From positions 67,019 to 131,018 of the forward strand of contig QANZ01019074.1 in assembly GCA_003254925.1 (NCBI GenBank): a DNA stretch of 64,000 nucleotides. Direction: 5' to 3'. Positions 11,496-22,891 of the stretch are shown here, piece by piece. The notes under the pieces were generated by a model. That model was not told the origin of the DNA, did no database searches, and saw nothing but the letters and a program-made list of their open reading frames with translations. Position 1 is the stretch's first letter, and every line of letters begins with the position of its first letter. The position numbers and the translations under genes were made by a program. Origin of the DNA: Chamaecrista fasciculata (Eukaryota; Streptophyta; Magnoliopsida; Fabales; Fabaceae).

Positions 11496-12960
11496 GACTG
11501 ATGGAGGTTTGCTTTGCTATAGAAGAAGCCTGACATCAGAATAAAATGTAAGACTATATCTGACCTAATATCTAGAAAGTAGAAACATTACATTAAAATA
11601 AAGGAGCATTCAATCACAGCTAGCATTAAAATAAACTATATCTGACCTCCAATTATTCAAAGGTCCAATTCCTTACAAACTAGCAAAAGACTCTCATGTG
11701 ACCTCTCACTTCCTAACACCTATCCTAAACTCTTGCACTCACCTAGAGTCCTAACTCCTAACACCTAACCAAAAGATCAAAAAGAGACTTGGGTATCAAT
11801 TTGGGAGATTTAACAATGTTTTGAAATCCAATTATTCACAAGAACTCACAATCAAGCCTCAAAATCAATGCCATAAACTAATTCTCATAAGTTTGTCACC
11901 TTCTTCCTTTCAAGTAAAACTTATTTAATTCATCCATCACACTTTGAATTCAATATTATTGTTCCAAGACTCTATATAATTCCAAAATGTGCCACAACCG
12001 GCATTTCCGGCAGTGCAGTAAAGTCGCCGGAGGATGGTGGTCACTGGCCTGGACGGTGGTGGTGCAAAGGAGTGGCGGTGGTGGAGAGAAGGTGAGAGAC
12101 GAAAAGGAGTGTGAATGAAAGGGGGAGGAACCGATTGGGGTTTAGAAGTGATGTAGGGGTCATTTTCTAATTTCTAGAAGTTGGGGAGTGAAAATGTTAT
12201 TCAGATTGAAGGTTTCAGGATTTGGTATTTATAGAAATGCCCAGAATCAATTTAAACACTACTCTAATCTCCCTCAAAACTCTACTCTAAAATCTTAGGA
12301 TCTCACACTGTTCTGCACTTGTTGACTTCTCAGCAGACAACGCAAGTATATCAACCCGTCGAAGATTCTTATTATAGTTGGTGAATGACATGGGTTGAAT
12401 TCGAATTAATCAGAATGACGACCTGGAGATGGGTGGGCAACCAAAAAAGTCTATATATAAACTCATGCACAGGATTATACAATCTCTCTGATTCTGAATC
12501 TGTTCATATTAACTATTGGCACAATATTGAGTCTTGGTCTTTCTTTGTCTTTCCCCAAATTGTTAACCCAGTAAAATATAAAAGAAGCGAAGAAAATTAC
12601 CAATAAACAGAATGGCACCAAGTAACTATAAAAACGAAAAACGTACGGTTGAAGTGGGAAATGATGAGATGTAGAGCTCCGTCCCCCGCGAAATCTGAAA
12701 CCCCAGATGACAAACACACAGTCAAAAACCCAGAAAAAAGAAAAAACAAATCATGGTGCGAGAAAGAACAAGAAGGGTAGATAGAAACCCAGAAGTCAGA
12801 AGATGCTGTACAAGTAACAAATTGATTATAGCATGAAACATGATAGAGGAAATGAATGAAGAAATTGATGAATCTAAGAAACTTTACCCTGTGAGGCAGT
12901 ATGAAATGGAGGTATCTCGACAGCCACACGAGGCGGCTCGCGGGGAACAAAAGAGAAGGG
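11496..12960 (-). other. Probable split 5' UTR and promoter side of the carrier gene
   Basis: Reading leftward, a GC-rich leader-like segment at about 12890-12960 ends in CACAG followed by GTAAAG, a good splice donor. A second GC-rich segment (about 12644-12697) is preceded by TTTCAG and followed by a GTACGT donor-like site. An acceptor, TATAG, sits at about 11520, 25 nt before the start codon. This fits a 5' UTR with one or two introns. The intron-like part contains a GC-rich patch at 12000-12130 (GGTGG/GCCGG repeats) of unknown origin. There is no transcript evidence. Confidence 0.4.
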
Positions 12961-13067
12961 AGAAGTGAAGAAGCGAATTTGATTCACACTAAGAATTATG
13001 AAGAATGATTGAACGACCACCAAATTTGTGGTGCAGTGCAGGTGATTCGTGAACTTGTTATTTTTTC

Positions 13068-14348
13068 GGATAAATTACACAAAAGGCCATGTGTTTTGAC
13101 CCATTTTTAGATAGGGTTCATGTGGTTTAAAAAGTGTCAAACTGGGCCTTGTGGTTTCCTCCGTTAGCAAATAGGGTCCTAGGTGGTTTTTTCCATCCAA
13201 ATTAACAGAGTTAGGTTAGAATGAATTTTAAAATGGACTGTTTTGTAATTTGTACATTTTTTCTATTAAAAGTTTAAAACAAACTAAAATAGGACTATTT
13301 TGCAATTTCAACCAAAATGAACAAATCACGATCTTGTTCTCAAAATTGTAAATCCCTCAAGAAACTCCAAACGCCAAACTCAAAATTTGTTCACTCATGA
13401 TCTTGTTCAACTTTAAAATTTACAGTCATTCAACACCACAAATCCCTCAATTTACTATCGTTGGTTTCCAGTTTCTTCACTCCAAACGCCAAACTCGTTC
13501 TCTGATTACTTTGTTTCAGCATCAATCCCAGGCATAAAGCCAACATGCGACTTACAATCTCACAACTGCGAATCCACCGTTCTGAGGAGAACGTCGGCTT
13601 GTTCCTCTCTCTCTACCTCATCGCCGTCGGCACTGGCGGCATAAAGCCGTGCGTCCCCTCCTTCGGAGAAGAACCACAAGTCCTCCTTCTTCAACTGGTT
13701 CTACTTCTCCATCAACATCGGCGCCCTAATCGCCTCTTCTCTTCTCGTCTAGATTCAGGATAACGTCGGTTGGAGATTAGGGTTTGGGATTCCGGCCGTC
13801 GCGATGGCCTTTGTGGTGGTTAGTTTCTTTTCCGGCAACAGATTGTATCGGTATCGGAGACAGAAGGCCGGAGGGAGTCCTCTGACGAGGATGTGTCAGG
13901 TGGTGGTGGTGGTGGCGGCGGTGAGGAAGTGGAAGGTTAGGGTTCCGGAGGATGGGAAGGTGTTGTATGAGATTTTGGGAGAAACAGAGTCTGCCATGGA
14001 AGTAGGAAGCTTAATCACATCCATGAATTATTGAGTTATAGCTAATTAATTATTTTGGAGTGAAGAAACTGGAAATTCAAACGAGTGTAAATTGAGGAGG
14101 AAGATCTTTGTTGAAATTGCAAAATAGTCCTATTTTAGTTTGTTTTAATAGAAAAAATGTACAAATTACAAAACAGTCCATTTTAAAATTCATTCTAACC
14201 TAACTCCGTTAATTTGGATGGAAAAAACCACCTGGGACCCTATTTGCTAACGGAGGAAACCACAAGGCCCCAGTTTGACACTTTCTAAACCACAAGGACC
14301 ATATCTGAAAATGGGTCAAACCACTGGGTCCTTTTGTGTAATTTACCC
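13068..14348. mobile_element. Pack-MULE-like element with long inverted arms and captured transporter fragment
   Basis: Left arm from 13068 (GGATAAATTACACAAAAGG) and right arm ending at 14348 (CCTTTTGTGTAATTTACCC) are inverted copies over about 270 bp. Weaker pairing extends inward to about 13490 and 14056 (TTTCCAGTTTCTTCACTCCAA against its complement). The left arm also holds a local duplication (13320-13440). Between the arms lies a GC-richer piece of an NPF/PTR transporter gene. Long arms plus a captured host exon are typical of Pack-MULEs. The flanking 9-mers TATTTTTTC and TATTTTAAA agree only in the first six bases, so the TSD is weak. No transposase is present. Confidence 0.75.
13520..14037 (+). 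pseudogene. Broken NPF/PTR (POT family) transporter fragment
   Basis: Peptides matching plant NPF (PTR/NRT1) proteins appear in order in changing frames. SIPGIKPTC (from about 13521) is followed by [18 protein letters not shown] (13597-13656), [19 protein letters not shown] (about 13694-13750), then IQDNVGWRLGFGIPAVAMAF, GGSPLTRMCQV, RKWKVRVPEDGKVLYE and SRKLNHIHELL (ends about 14030). This covers roughly residues 150-310 of a 570-600 aa protein, without introns. Frame changes occur near 13590, 13665 and 13995. There is a stop at 13750-13752 where these proteins normally have Trp, and the ADQFDD segment is missing. The host gene was probably an NPF8/PTR2-like peptide transporter. The fragment lies wholly inside the inverted-repeat element and is not expected to make a working transporter. 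Confidence 0.8.
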
Positions 14349-14431
14349 TATTTTAAAATAATTATTATACTGAGTTTTTGGAATGGAAAACGCATCTCAA
14401 ATTATTCTCTGCTCCAACTATTATTAATTAA

Positions 14432-14470
14432 CTAGATTTAAACTCCGTGCCTCGCACGGGGTTTATTGTT
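14432..14470 (-). mobile_element. Helitron-like 3' terminus
   Basis: On the minus strand CCCCGTGCGAGGCACGGAG forms a hairpin followed by TTTAAATCTAG and then T, the CTAG-T end of Helitrons. The matching 5' end, which would lie to the right, was not found. The span from here to the assembly gap at 15186 is AT-rich and shows no gene. Confidence 0.45.
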
Positions 14471-15185
14471 TTATAATTATTTATATAAATATATTTGAAT
14501 ATTATTGTACAAATATAATATAACTTTAATTACGATATTTTGATATAAGAAAATGGTTATTAATTATAAGTTTATATAGTTATTCCTAATTTAAAAAGTC
14601 CAATTCAATTGAAATTAGTCAAAAAAGAATTTCGCCAAAAAACAAAAATAGTTTAAATTGCATAAAAATATTCATACTGTAAAAATATATTAATGTATAT
14701 CAATACTTAGAATAATTTTGGCATACCCTTTAAGATAGTGTAAATTAATTAACATTATTTTTTAATTGATTTTTCAATATATATTTATATATATGTGTCA
14801 TGTATTAGGAAAGATATGTGTAAGTTTATATTGTTCCGAAAAAAATATATGTGTGAATTTTTTTTTTGTCGGGCCAAAGATATGTGTAAGTTTATAATGT
14901 AAAAAACTTGCTTTAATTTCATGGATTCCAAATTCTGAAATCCTTTTCACAAATAAAATACATTTAATTATAACACTCATGGGTAACCAAAGTAGAGAAT
15001 GTTAAGTTCATAAATTGAGTAAGCCTACCATTTGGGTAAACTTGTGGCTTCATATCAACTTCCTCACAAAATGGTCAATATAGATAGATAATGTAAGCCA
15101 AGCATTCAAAAATCAAAGAGATTAAGAATATAAATTTTGATAAAAAGAAAGACAGAATGAAAAAAAAAAAAAAAAAAAAAAAAAG
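14471..15185. other. AT-rich DNA, possibly the body of a Helitron relative
   Basis: No coding region is seen. Two similar phrases around 14811-14831 and 14875-14895 (AGATATGTGTAAGTTTATA) form a short direct repeat. The stretch ends in an A-run immediately before an assembly gap. Confidence 0.4.
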
Positions 15186-15705
15186 NNNNNNNNNNNNNNN
15201 NNNNNNNNNNNNNNNNNNNNNNNNNNNNNNNNNNNNNNNNNNNNNNNNNNNNNNNNNNNNNNNNNNNNNNNNNNNNNNNNNNNNNNNNNNNNNNNNNNNN
15301 NNNNNNNNNNNNNNNNNNNNNNNNNNNNNNNNNNNNNNNNNNNNNNNNNNNNNNNNNNNNNNNNNNNNNNNNNNNNNNNNNNNNNNNNNNNNNNNNNNNN
15401 NNNNNNNNNNNNNNNNNNNNNNNNNNNNNNNNNNNNNNNNNNNNNNNNNNNNNNNNNNNNNNNNNNNNNNNNNNNNNNNNNNNNNNNNNNNNNNNNNNNN
15501 NNNNNNNNNNNNNNNNNNNNNNNNNNNNNNNNNNNNNNNNNNNNNNNNNNNNNNNNNNNNNNNNNNNNNNNNNNNNNNNNNNNNNNNNNNNNNNNNNNNN
15601 NNNNNNNNNNNNNNNNNNNNNNNNNNNNNNNNNNNNNNNNNNNNNNNNNNNNNNNNNNNNNNNNNNNNNNNNNNNNNNNNNNNNNNNNNNNNNNNNNNNN
15701 NNNNN
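15186..15705. other. Assembly gap (520 N)
   Basis: Unresolved sequence that follows an A-run and precedes sequence related to the large foldback element at 34556-36802. The gap is probably repeat-driven. Confidence 0.99.
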
Positions 15706-16480
15706 GTGGCAGCGAAGGAAGGAATCGAGAAGCTTAGAGACTCATGAGAGAGAAAGCAAGTCGCGACAGAGTGAACATGTGGCGTCGTTGAGCTTTCCAT
15801 GGAGTGAACCTGATGGTCGTGACAAAGACTCAAAAGCGAACGGTCGAAATGGGTAAACGACGACGAGTTTTCATCATCAGTCGCAGGCATTCTCTCGGAA
15901 TTTCTTCAAAATCGAAAGAAACCCCAAACTTTCTCCCCCAATTCGAATTCGAACCCTAAGAAATGAATGAATGTATCTCGCGACGCCCAAAATGGTTGTG
16001 AACTTGAAATCAAACCCAGAAATTGAAGAATTGAGCGAGAGAATGTTTAAGGATTTAAAGAATCGAGCCATTTTTAAGTTTGAGGATTTGGTTGAAGCAG
16101 TAGGATCGGCGGTGAGGAATGAAAGATGAGAGAGGAATGAGGATGAAGATGAAGATGAAGATGAAGAAATTAGGGTTCAGGGACTAAAATGTTTTTTTTA
16201 ATTATGATTTAATAAATTGAGAATAATGGGATAAAATGAATGAATTCAAATTAGATTTTTTTTAGGTTTTAGGGTTTTTAATACATTTAAGGACTAAATT
16301 GGAATTTTTGGAAAGGTTTTGGGATACTTTACAATTTTATTTTTAGGATTTGGGACTAAAATGAATGAAGAAGATGAAAAAGATGAAGAAGAGGATTAAA
16401 AAAAGTTTTGGGGGATTTAGGGGTTTTGGGACCAAATTGCAAGAGAGTAGTTTTAATGAGGTGTCAAGTGGAAATGAGTT
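15706..16480. mobile_element. Partial relative of the foldback MULE at 34556-36802
   Basis: The phrases TTTTAGGGTTTTTAATAC (16267-16284), GGGACTAAAATGAATGAAGA and the GATGAAAAAGATGAAGA run (to 16395) recur in the right arm of the 34556-36802 element. GGGACCAAATTGCAAGAGAG (16429-16450) is the reverse complement of a phrase near 35322-35342. The part from 15706 to 16080 is GC-richer and carries minus-strand open frames with no recognised domain. The left end lies in the assembly gap, so limits and TSD are unknown. Confidence 0.45.
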
Positions 16481-16492
16481 GGATATTAATTT

Positions 16493-16746
16493 GAGCAAAC
16501 CCCCTTTTTGGTCCCTCAATTGTTACTGAGTCGAGGATTTGGTCCCTCAACTAAGCATTTAACGGCCACCTAAGCAGATAACGGTGACACGTCATCACTT
16601 AACACCTCTATCACTAACGGACCAGACGAAGGGACCAAAGCGTAAACGGGATTGTACAATTGAGGGACTGAGTTGCAATTTCCCACAATTGAGGGACTGA
16701 TTCCTCGACTCAGTAACAATTGGGGGACCAAAAAGGGGGTTTGCTC
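16493..16746. mobile_element. Foldback MITE (254 bp), GGTCCCTC-type arms
   Basis: The left arm GAGCAAACCCCCTTTTTGG plus the following CCTCAATTGTTACTGAGTCG is mirrored exactly or nearly so by the right arm ending GGTTTGCTC. The centre carries CACGTCATCAC and ACGGACCAG-like sequence. No matching TSD was found beside the ends. No coding capacity is present. Confidence 0.65.
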
Positions 16747-16759
16747 TACTATTATCCAT

Positions 16760-17231
16760 AGTTATAAAAATCGGACCGGACCGGCCGGTCGGACCGTGAA
16801 CCAGCCAGTGGTCCGGTCCGAGTTGAGTACAAAACCGGTCAAAAACCGAGAAAACCACCTTGAACCGGCTGATCCTGAGGTTGAACCGGTTCAGTTTTTT
16901 TTTTTTTTTTTAAAATTTTTTTTAAGTTTTTCTTGATTAAAATGATGCTATTTTAAAAAAAAATTCTTATTATGTTTAGACTCAAAATAATACACTATTT
17001 AATAGTTTTTACTTGAAAATTTAATTTTTTATCCTCTTAATTATCACTTTCTTATTGAATCCAGCTTAAATTTAAAGAGTTTATTATATATTTTTATTAT
17101 ATTAAAATAAATATATTATTTTTTATTTATTTAATTATTAACGGTCCGACCCCGATTGAATCCCAGTTGAACCATTGAACTTTGAACCGCTGCTTCGACT
17201 GGTTCAATGACCGGTCCGGTTTTAATAACCT
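16760..17231. mobile_element. CCGGTCCGG-armed MITE
   Basis: The left end TTATAAAAATCGGACCGGAC and the right end GTCCGGTTTTAATAACC are inverted relatives. The arms contain repeated GAACCGG/CCGGTC phrases and the middle is AT-rich. This matches a widespread type of plant MITE. The TSD is not clear, so the exact ends are approximate. Confidence 0.6.
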
Positions 17232-17879
17232 TGATATTGTCAGATGAGTGTATTCAGAAAGATTTTTTTTTTTTGGTCCGATGTATTCAGAAAGAATAAA
17301 CATATATTCATTCAACCTTTGAATGTGGGCGCTTGCATGTGCTGGCAAATTTGAAGAGTACCATAATGTTTCTCCAATCTCCATAGATGCCCAAAGATTA
17401 TATGTTAAAATGGAGAAGCCCAATGGGCCCAAGTTGAGCCAGGCCCAGTAATCACTTTTTGTCTATTGAGTAATTCACTGCTAAACTATAATAGGAAAAA
17501 AATAGTAATACCATTGAATATTACCAGTTTACAGTGATTCAGATGTTTTGAATGTTCATAATTGGTTGTTACTTAATTTGAATTAAAATGGACTTTTTAT
17601 TGTTTGAAAAGTTTAGGGAAGTATTTTACTTATTAGGAGAGGATTTTTTTTTTTGGTTGGAAATCTCCATAGTTGACTGGTGCTTAATTTGAATCAAAAT
17701 GTTGTGAGCCTTAGCTAGAACACCTCATTTGGGGTTACGCGTGACCTTTGTGGAAATGGAGAAATAGAAGAATTTTTTTACCCAGTTTCGTCTTTCCTGA
17801 AAATCCTGAAAGGGTGGTTTGGAAATGGGTTGATTGGGTATTGCAGGCGAAAGTTGATTGGGTATTCAGGATCGGGCAG
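17232..17879. other. Intergenic DNA with short direct repeats
   Basis: No gene is recognised. Related phrases containing CTTAATTTGAATYAAAATG occur near 17571 and 17681. Another, GTTGATTGGGTATT, occurs at 17828 and 17853, just before the LINE remnant. Confidence 0.35.
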
Positions 17880-18405
17880 ATCTGATCACTATGTTTCTTG
17901 GAGCCCTCCTCCATTGGCCTCTGTTAGACTGAACACTGATGGAGCTGTTTGCAAAGGCTCATGCATGGCAACTTGTGGTGGTGTCTTTAGAGATTCTGAT
18001 GGGTATTGGATGAGAGACTGTGCGAGAAACCTGGATACTTCTAATGTGTTGGAAGCTGAATATTGGAGTATGTGTGAGGGCTTGAAATTGGCTTGGGACT
18101 TGGGTTTTAAACGTTTGGAAGTTGAGTAGAATTCTCTTGGAGCTATAAATCTAATCAACAATAATAAGGATAACCTTAATGTGGAACATGGCAGAGGTAT
18201 CCTCAGAATGATCCTATCGTGGTTGCAAAAAGATTGGATGGTGAAGGTTTCATACGTTTCGTGAAGGCAATCATATAGCTGATCATATTACCAGTCTTGG
18301 CTTGAAGTTGATCTCAGACTCTATTTTTTTGTCTAAACCTCCGGAGAGTGTGGAGTTAATCTTGTTTTCTAATTTAGCCTTTGGTCTCTTTTTGTTTTAA
18401 AAAAA
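17880..18405 (+). pseudogene. LINE-type RNase H domain remnant
   Basis: An open frame to 18129 reads as the plant L1-LINE-type RNase H domain. SWSPPPLASVRLNTDGA contains the first catalytic Asp, CGGVFRDSDGYW follows, then EAEYWSMCEGLKLAWDLGF with the catalytic Glu. At the position where the family has the VESDS Asp there is a TAG stop (18127-18129). The reading continues past the stop (NSLGAINLINN), then changes frame to GNHIADHITSLGL (near 18269), the usual C-terminal His motif. A short A7 tract at about 18400 could be the remains of a poly(A) tail. This is probably a 5'-truncated, inactive LINE. A domesticated RNase H gene is less likely because of the stop. Confidence 0.65.
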
Positions 18406-19030
18406 GTATGGGTTAGTCTATGATACAAAGGTTTATTCTTGACATGAGATGCAATGGGTCATGAGTCAATAAGATAATGACACGTGGAAGAGTTAGTTGT
18501 ATGTAACTCATGATGTGACTCCATACACAGTTCTGATTGGTTAAAAAATTATTATTTTTTTATTATTTTTTAACATTAAATTACATCAATAGTTATAATT
18601 ATGTCACATCAGCAATTGTATCACATGTCAAGAATTAAACTTTGCATCTTAGAGTAACCCAAAAAATATATACAGATATTATTGTCAATAAAAAATATGA
18701 AATAAATTATAATAATAAATTTTTATTACATTTTAAAATAATAAAAAAATGAAACAGTTTTTTAACTTTTTTTTAATAAATTTTTGTCTATATCTTCTAT
18801 TTTACTGATCAGCGTATAATCCTGAAATAAGTATACACCAATTCGGCAACTCCAATCTCCNTTGTGAGTCCTATTCTTTGCGTCCATCAAACCAATCCTA
18901 TTTTGTTCTAAGATTCTCGATTTTCCAGAATCGTGCCTGCGTCCAATTTATCCAATCCTTCATATATATATATATATTTAAATACATACACCAATTCGGC
19001 AACTCCAAGTCTCCAAGCTTTTTACTGTGT
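18406..19030. other. Intergenic DNA upstream of ARL8
   Basis: No gene is seen. A direct repeat (ACACCAATTCGGCAACTCCA) occurs at 18835 and again at 18988, 153 bp apart. One unresolved base lies in the first copy's 3' flank. A TA microsatellite followed by TTTAAATAC at 18962-18985 may serve as a TATA region for ARL8. Confidence 0.4.
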
Positions 19031-19316
19031 GCCGTAATGGCGTGAGTGACGTCAATAATGGGTCTTCTTCTCCTCTTTCGTGTACCAGAAAACAGAGAGA
19101 TTATATATTGATATATCGTATTGTATATACACATCTTCGTAGATTCCTTTCGTTTCTGGTCAGCGAAGTTTCTCGTTTTCTCCTCTCACCTTTAACCTCT
19201 TCTTCTTTCTTGTCTTTTCTGCTTCACCTTCACCGCCACAAAACAAAACCCTGCAAAATCCATCGCTTTACTATTCAGATTTTCAAGTTTTCAGCTGATT
19301 CCCCCACTTCACCCAA

Positions 19317-22277
19317 ATGGGTCTCTTCGATTCTTTACTCAATTGGCTCCGCAGGTATGTTATTTCCTCGTCTTCTTCTTATTAACCCTTGAATTTCTGT
19401 CATCGTACATGTGAGAAATGTCCAGAGATATGACGCATAGTTGCTTAGGTAAATCGATACCCTTTTGGCAAATATTTGTTAGAACTTAGAACCCAAATTC
19501 CTCGTGGTGTAGCTTCATACAAGAATTCATTCAAAAGGAGAACCCTCGAAATATAGGGCTAGCTCCATCATGCTATTAGGAAAAAAATGCTAATATGTGC
19601 TATTGAAGTTATTTTTTTTTTTTTTCCTGAAGTTGGCCAAATCTTCTGCTGTACCCGTTAATTACAAGCTGTAATTTTTATTATTTTGAAAAGAATTGGA
19701 TTTGTGCATTTCATTGCTTGTATTTTCTAAAGTAGATGCATATTATATAATTTAGCTCAGAGAATTGTAGTTTTCTGGCCAAAAACGGAGAGTTGTAGTT
19801 TATTGTAGGACTTTAGTGCATGTTTCTTCTAAAATAAAGAAATCGACTTTTTAATGTTGAAATGCTAAGTAATTTGAACTGCACTGCTGAAAGCAACATT
19901 TCACTCTGCAGCATCTTTCGTCTATATGCAGCTATTAGAATTTCAACCAAGAAACTTTTGACAGGAATTTTTTCGTTCTTTCTTTTCCCCCCCCCACTTC
20001 TTGAAGTAATATTTTGGTCTCTTAAATTTGGTTTGTACCAAATTGGTCATGTAACTTCTAATTCTTATCCCGTGTGTTCTAAACTGTCAACTCTGTTAAT
20101 AGAGTAGTCTAACAATGCCAATCTGGCATCTTATGTTATTTCTAACCTGATTGACAAGGTTGATAGTTTAAAGTTCATATGATGCAAAATTTTAGTAATA
20201 AAATTTTTTTTGGCATGGAGCAAACTCAAGGGACCAAAAATACTAATTTAACCTATTATTTGTTCTCAGAACATTAGCATCTTGTGCGTATTGGGTTTCT
20301 CGTAATCATTAGCACCTAGGTTGGTGAAATATGATTTCTTAAGTATTAAATATCTGGACTAATTTGAATAAGGTTCTTTATATATTTGCTATAAAATTTG
20401 CCGATAAAGAGAAATATGTGGGAATTTTTTTTTTTGCATAATCTATCATGGTAAAGAGAAGAAAGATAAGACAACCTTTTGTATAACCAATCATAGAAGA
20501 GAGAATGTAAATAAAACATGTGATTGGAGGAACTTTATGGCAAACATATAAAGAACTTTATACAAGTTTTTTCCTAGTTGTATTCACTTTGCTCTAAAAA
20601 TGACTTTTTGGGCATCCTCTCTTACAATTAGGGCTGCTTAAGTTTAACTTCAAGCACAAGATGTCACATATTTCCAAAGTAATAGCATGCTAGAAAGGTT
20701 CTTGTATTTTCCTTACGGGTTTGAGTTTTTGTAATTAATATTGATACTATGACACTTTCCATCTCTTAAAATATTCTAATGTTTATCTATGTGCCAGTTT
20801 ATTTTTTAAACAGGAGATGGAACTCTCTCTAGTAGGCCTTCAGAATGCAGGGAAGACATCTCTTGTTAACGCAATTGCTGTGAGTTGAAGCAAACCATGA
20901 GATTCCTTTCTAATTTTGCACACAAATTCCCATCTTTAGTTATTAATCATTTGATGTTTACCAGACAGGGGGCTATAATGAGGACATGATTCCAACTGTA
21001 GGTATTTTTTCATTCAATAAATTTTGAATTGTGTATTTGATTAGTGTAAAGATGCCATACAAATAAACTGATTCTTGCTATGGAAACACAGGTTGGATTC
21101 AACATGCGAAAAGTGACAAAAGGTAATGTCACAATAAAGCTGTGGGATATCGGCGGACAGAGGAGATTCCGTACAATGTGGGAACGTTACTGTCGTGGTG
21201 TTACCGCTATAGTGTACTGCCTTTCTCTTGATATCTTCTCTTTACAAACATTCATATATATATATATATATATATATGAATACATCATACATGCACCAGC
21301 TTACCTTTTTCCTCTTTATAAAGGTATTTTGTTTTAGATTTAGTGCCGAACTGGCCTGTAGAGAGACAAACTTACGCCTTTGTGCTAATCATTATCTGAG
21401 AATTTTCTATGATAGGTGCTGAAAACTATGAATGATGCCTCAAAGGGAAAATATTCTGGAATCATATACATATAGTGATGACTAGTACCCCCATATGATT
21501 AGTCGACTAAATATGTCAAAATATAATTTGATATAAGAATGGGGCCTCGGTTAACCTTGATAAAGACTAATAATAGTCTTAAAAGATTGAGCTATTATGA
21601 GAATTTGCCGTAATTTTTTAGATTTACATATTTGTATGTGTTAGTGTTACTAACTATCATCATCATGCGGCGTGATTTTTTATGTCCTTCTTTTTTGTGT
21701 TTTCTTGCTAAAGTTCCAAATGTGATTGATTTTGTCTACATCTATTGTTTTTTCTGATTAAAATGAGCCTTGCGCATTCATAGTCCTCCTTCTGGTTTGC
21801 ATTGTGGCATTTTTATATTATTAATTAGGAGTAACCTTTTTCAATACTTCTCACATTTTTGTTTTCATTTGTTGATGGATGCAAATACAGGTATGTTGTC
21901 GATGCTGCCGATAGAGACAGCGTTCCAATATCTCGTAGCGAGTTACATGATCTCTTGTCAAAACCTTCTTTAAGTGGGATCCCTTTGCTTGTTCTTGGAA
22001 ACAAAGTTGACAAATCTGAAGCTTTATCCCAGCAAGCATTGGTAGATCAACTGTGAGTTCAGAGAACTTCATAAATTGTTCCATCAGTCAATTTTGATCA
22101 ATTCATTATTTCATTGCATTGTGTTATGCAATTCCAATGCCTTGGTTTTTTATTTTCAGAGGGCTTGAATCAATAAAAGACAGAGAGGTCTGCTGCTACA
22201 TGATTTCATGCAAGGACTCCATAAACATTGACGTCGTCATCGATTGGCTTATCAAGCACTCAAGAACTGCGAACTGA
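19317..22277 (+). CDS. ARL8: ADP-ribosylation factor-like GTPase ARL8
   Basis: Six exons, 19317-19354, 20798-20879, 20965-20997, 21092-21213, 21891-22052 and 22160-22277, total 555 nt (184 aa), the exact length I recall for Arabidopsis ARL8. All junctions are GT-AG and keep the frame. Motifs are the P-loop GLQNAGKTS (26-34), the switch I Thr in IPTVGFN (49-55), WDIGGQ (69-74) and NKVD (129-132), ending with [22 protein letters not shown]8 GTPases act on endomembranes (lysosomal positioning in animals). Plant ARL8 is known as a host factor for tobamovirus replication, and tonoplast localisation has been described. The first exon is only 38 nt and the start ATG follows a pyrimidine-rich leader. 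Intron 1 (1.4 kb) and intron 4 (677 bp, with a TA microsatellite at 21256-21277) hold only low-complexity and repeat debris. No defect is seen. Confidence 0.95.
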
Positions 22278-22891
22278 TCTTCCGGTTTGACGGACGGGCA
22301 ATTTACTTGTGAGTTGTGATCATAGAAGCTAGCTAGGCATTGTGGGAGTCCTTTACTTGAGCAATATTTTGTGCTGGAAATAAGTGAGTTAGTGCTGTAA
22401 TCAGACTATCATTGAGTCAAGTCTTCCATGTATTATTCTCATATTTAGTAAATTGATGATTGCATGTATCTGGTTACTTTATTTTGTACAATTTTTATTT
22501 CTAAAATTTGGAATGTTATTATGGTTATTGAATTGTCTAACAAAAGTATGCTTCTTGTTAGACTATATTTGTTGTGCCCATATATGAATTCAACATCAAA
22601 TTGTGAAAGGAAGTGACGATAAAATTAGAACAAGTTATCAAGATTATTAAGATTGAGATTTTTGCAAAGAATTGGAAAGCATACAAACTATACTGATCCG
22701 TACAAGATCTTAGAAAATTTCACAGAAATAAATAAGATTTTAATCAGACTTCAATAAAAAAAATTTATAAAAACTAAATAGAAGTCACACAAAAAACCGC
22801 GTGCTGTTTGTTTGCACTTCAGGTTCTGAAAATCTTCCTTCGTTATTCTAACTAAATAGATTTTTTTTTTTTGATAAATATTCTATCTGAA
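22278..22891. other. ARL8 3' UTR and flank
   Basis: About 200-250 bp after the ARL8 stop is plausible 3' UTR, with TTTGTACAATTTTTATTTC-type sequence near 22486. The remainder to 22891 is AT-rich without a recognised feature. Confidence 0.45.

Noticed and set aside
12475-12950. Minus-strand frames of 80 and 117 codons
   Set aside because: They overlap probable 5' UTR exons and introns of the carrier gene, with Phe/Ser-rich low-complexity products.
15075-15890. Long open frames on both strands across 15157-15890
   Set aside because: They exist only because runs of N were translated; the flanking real sequence shows no domain.
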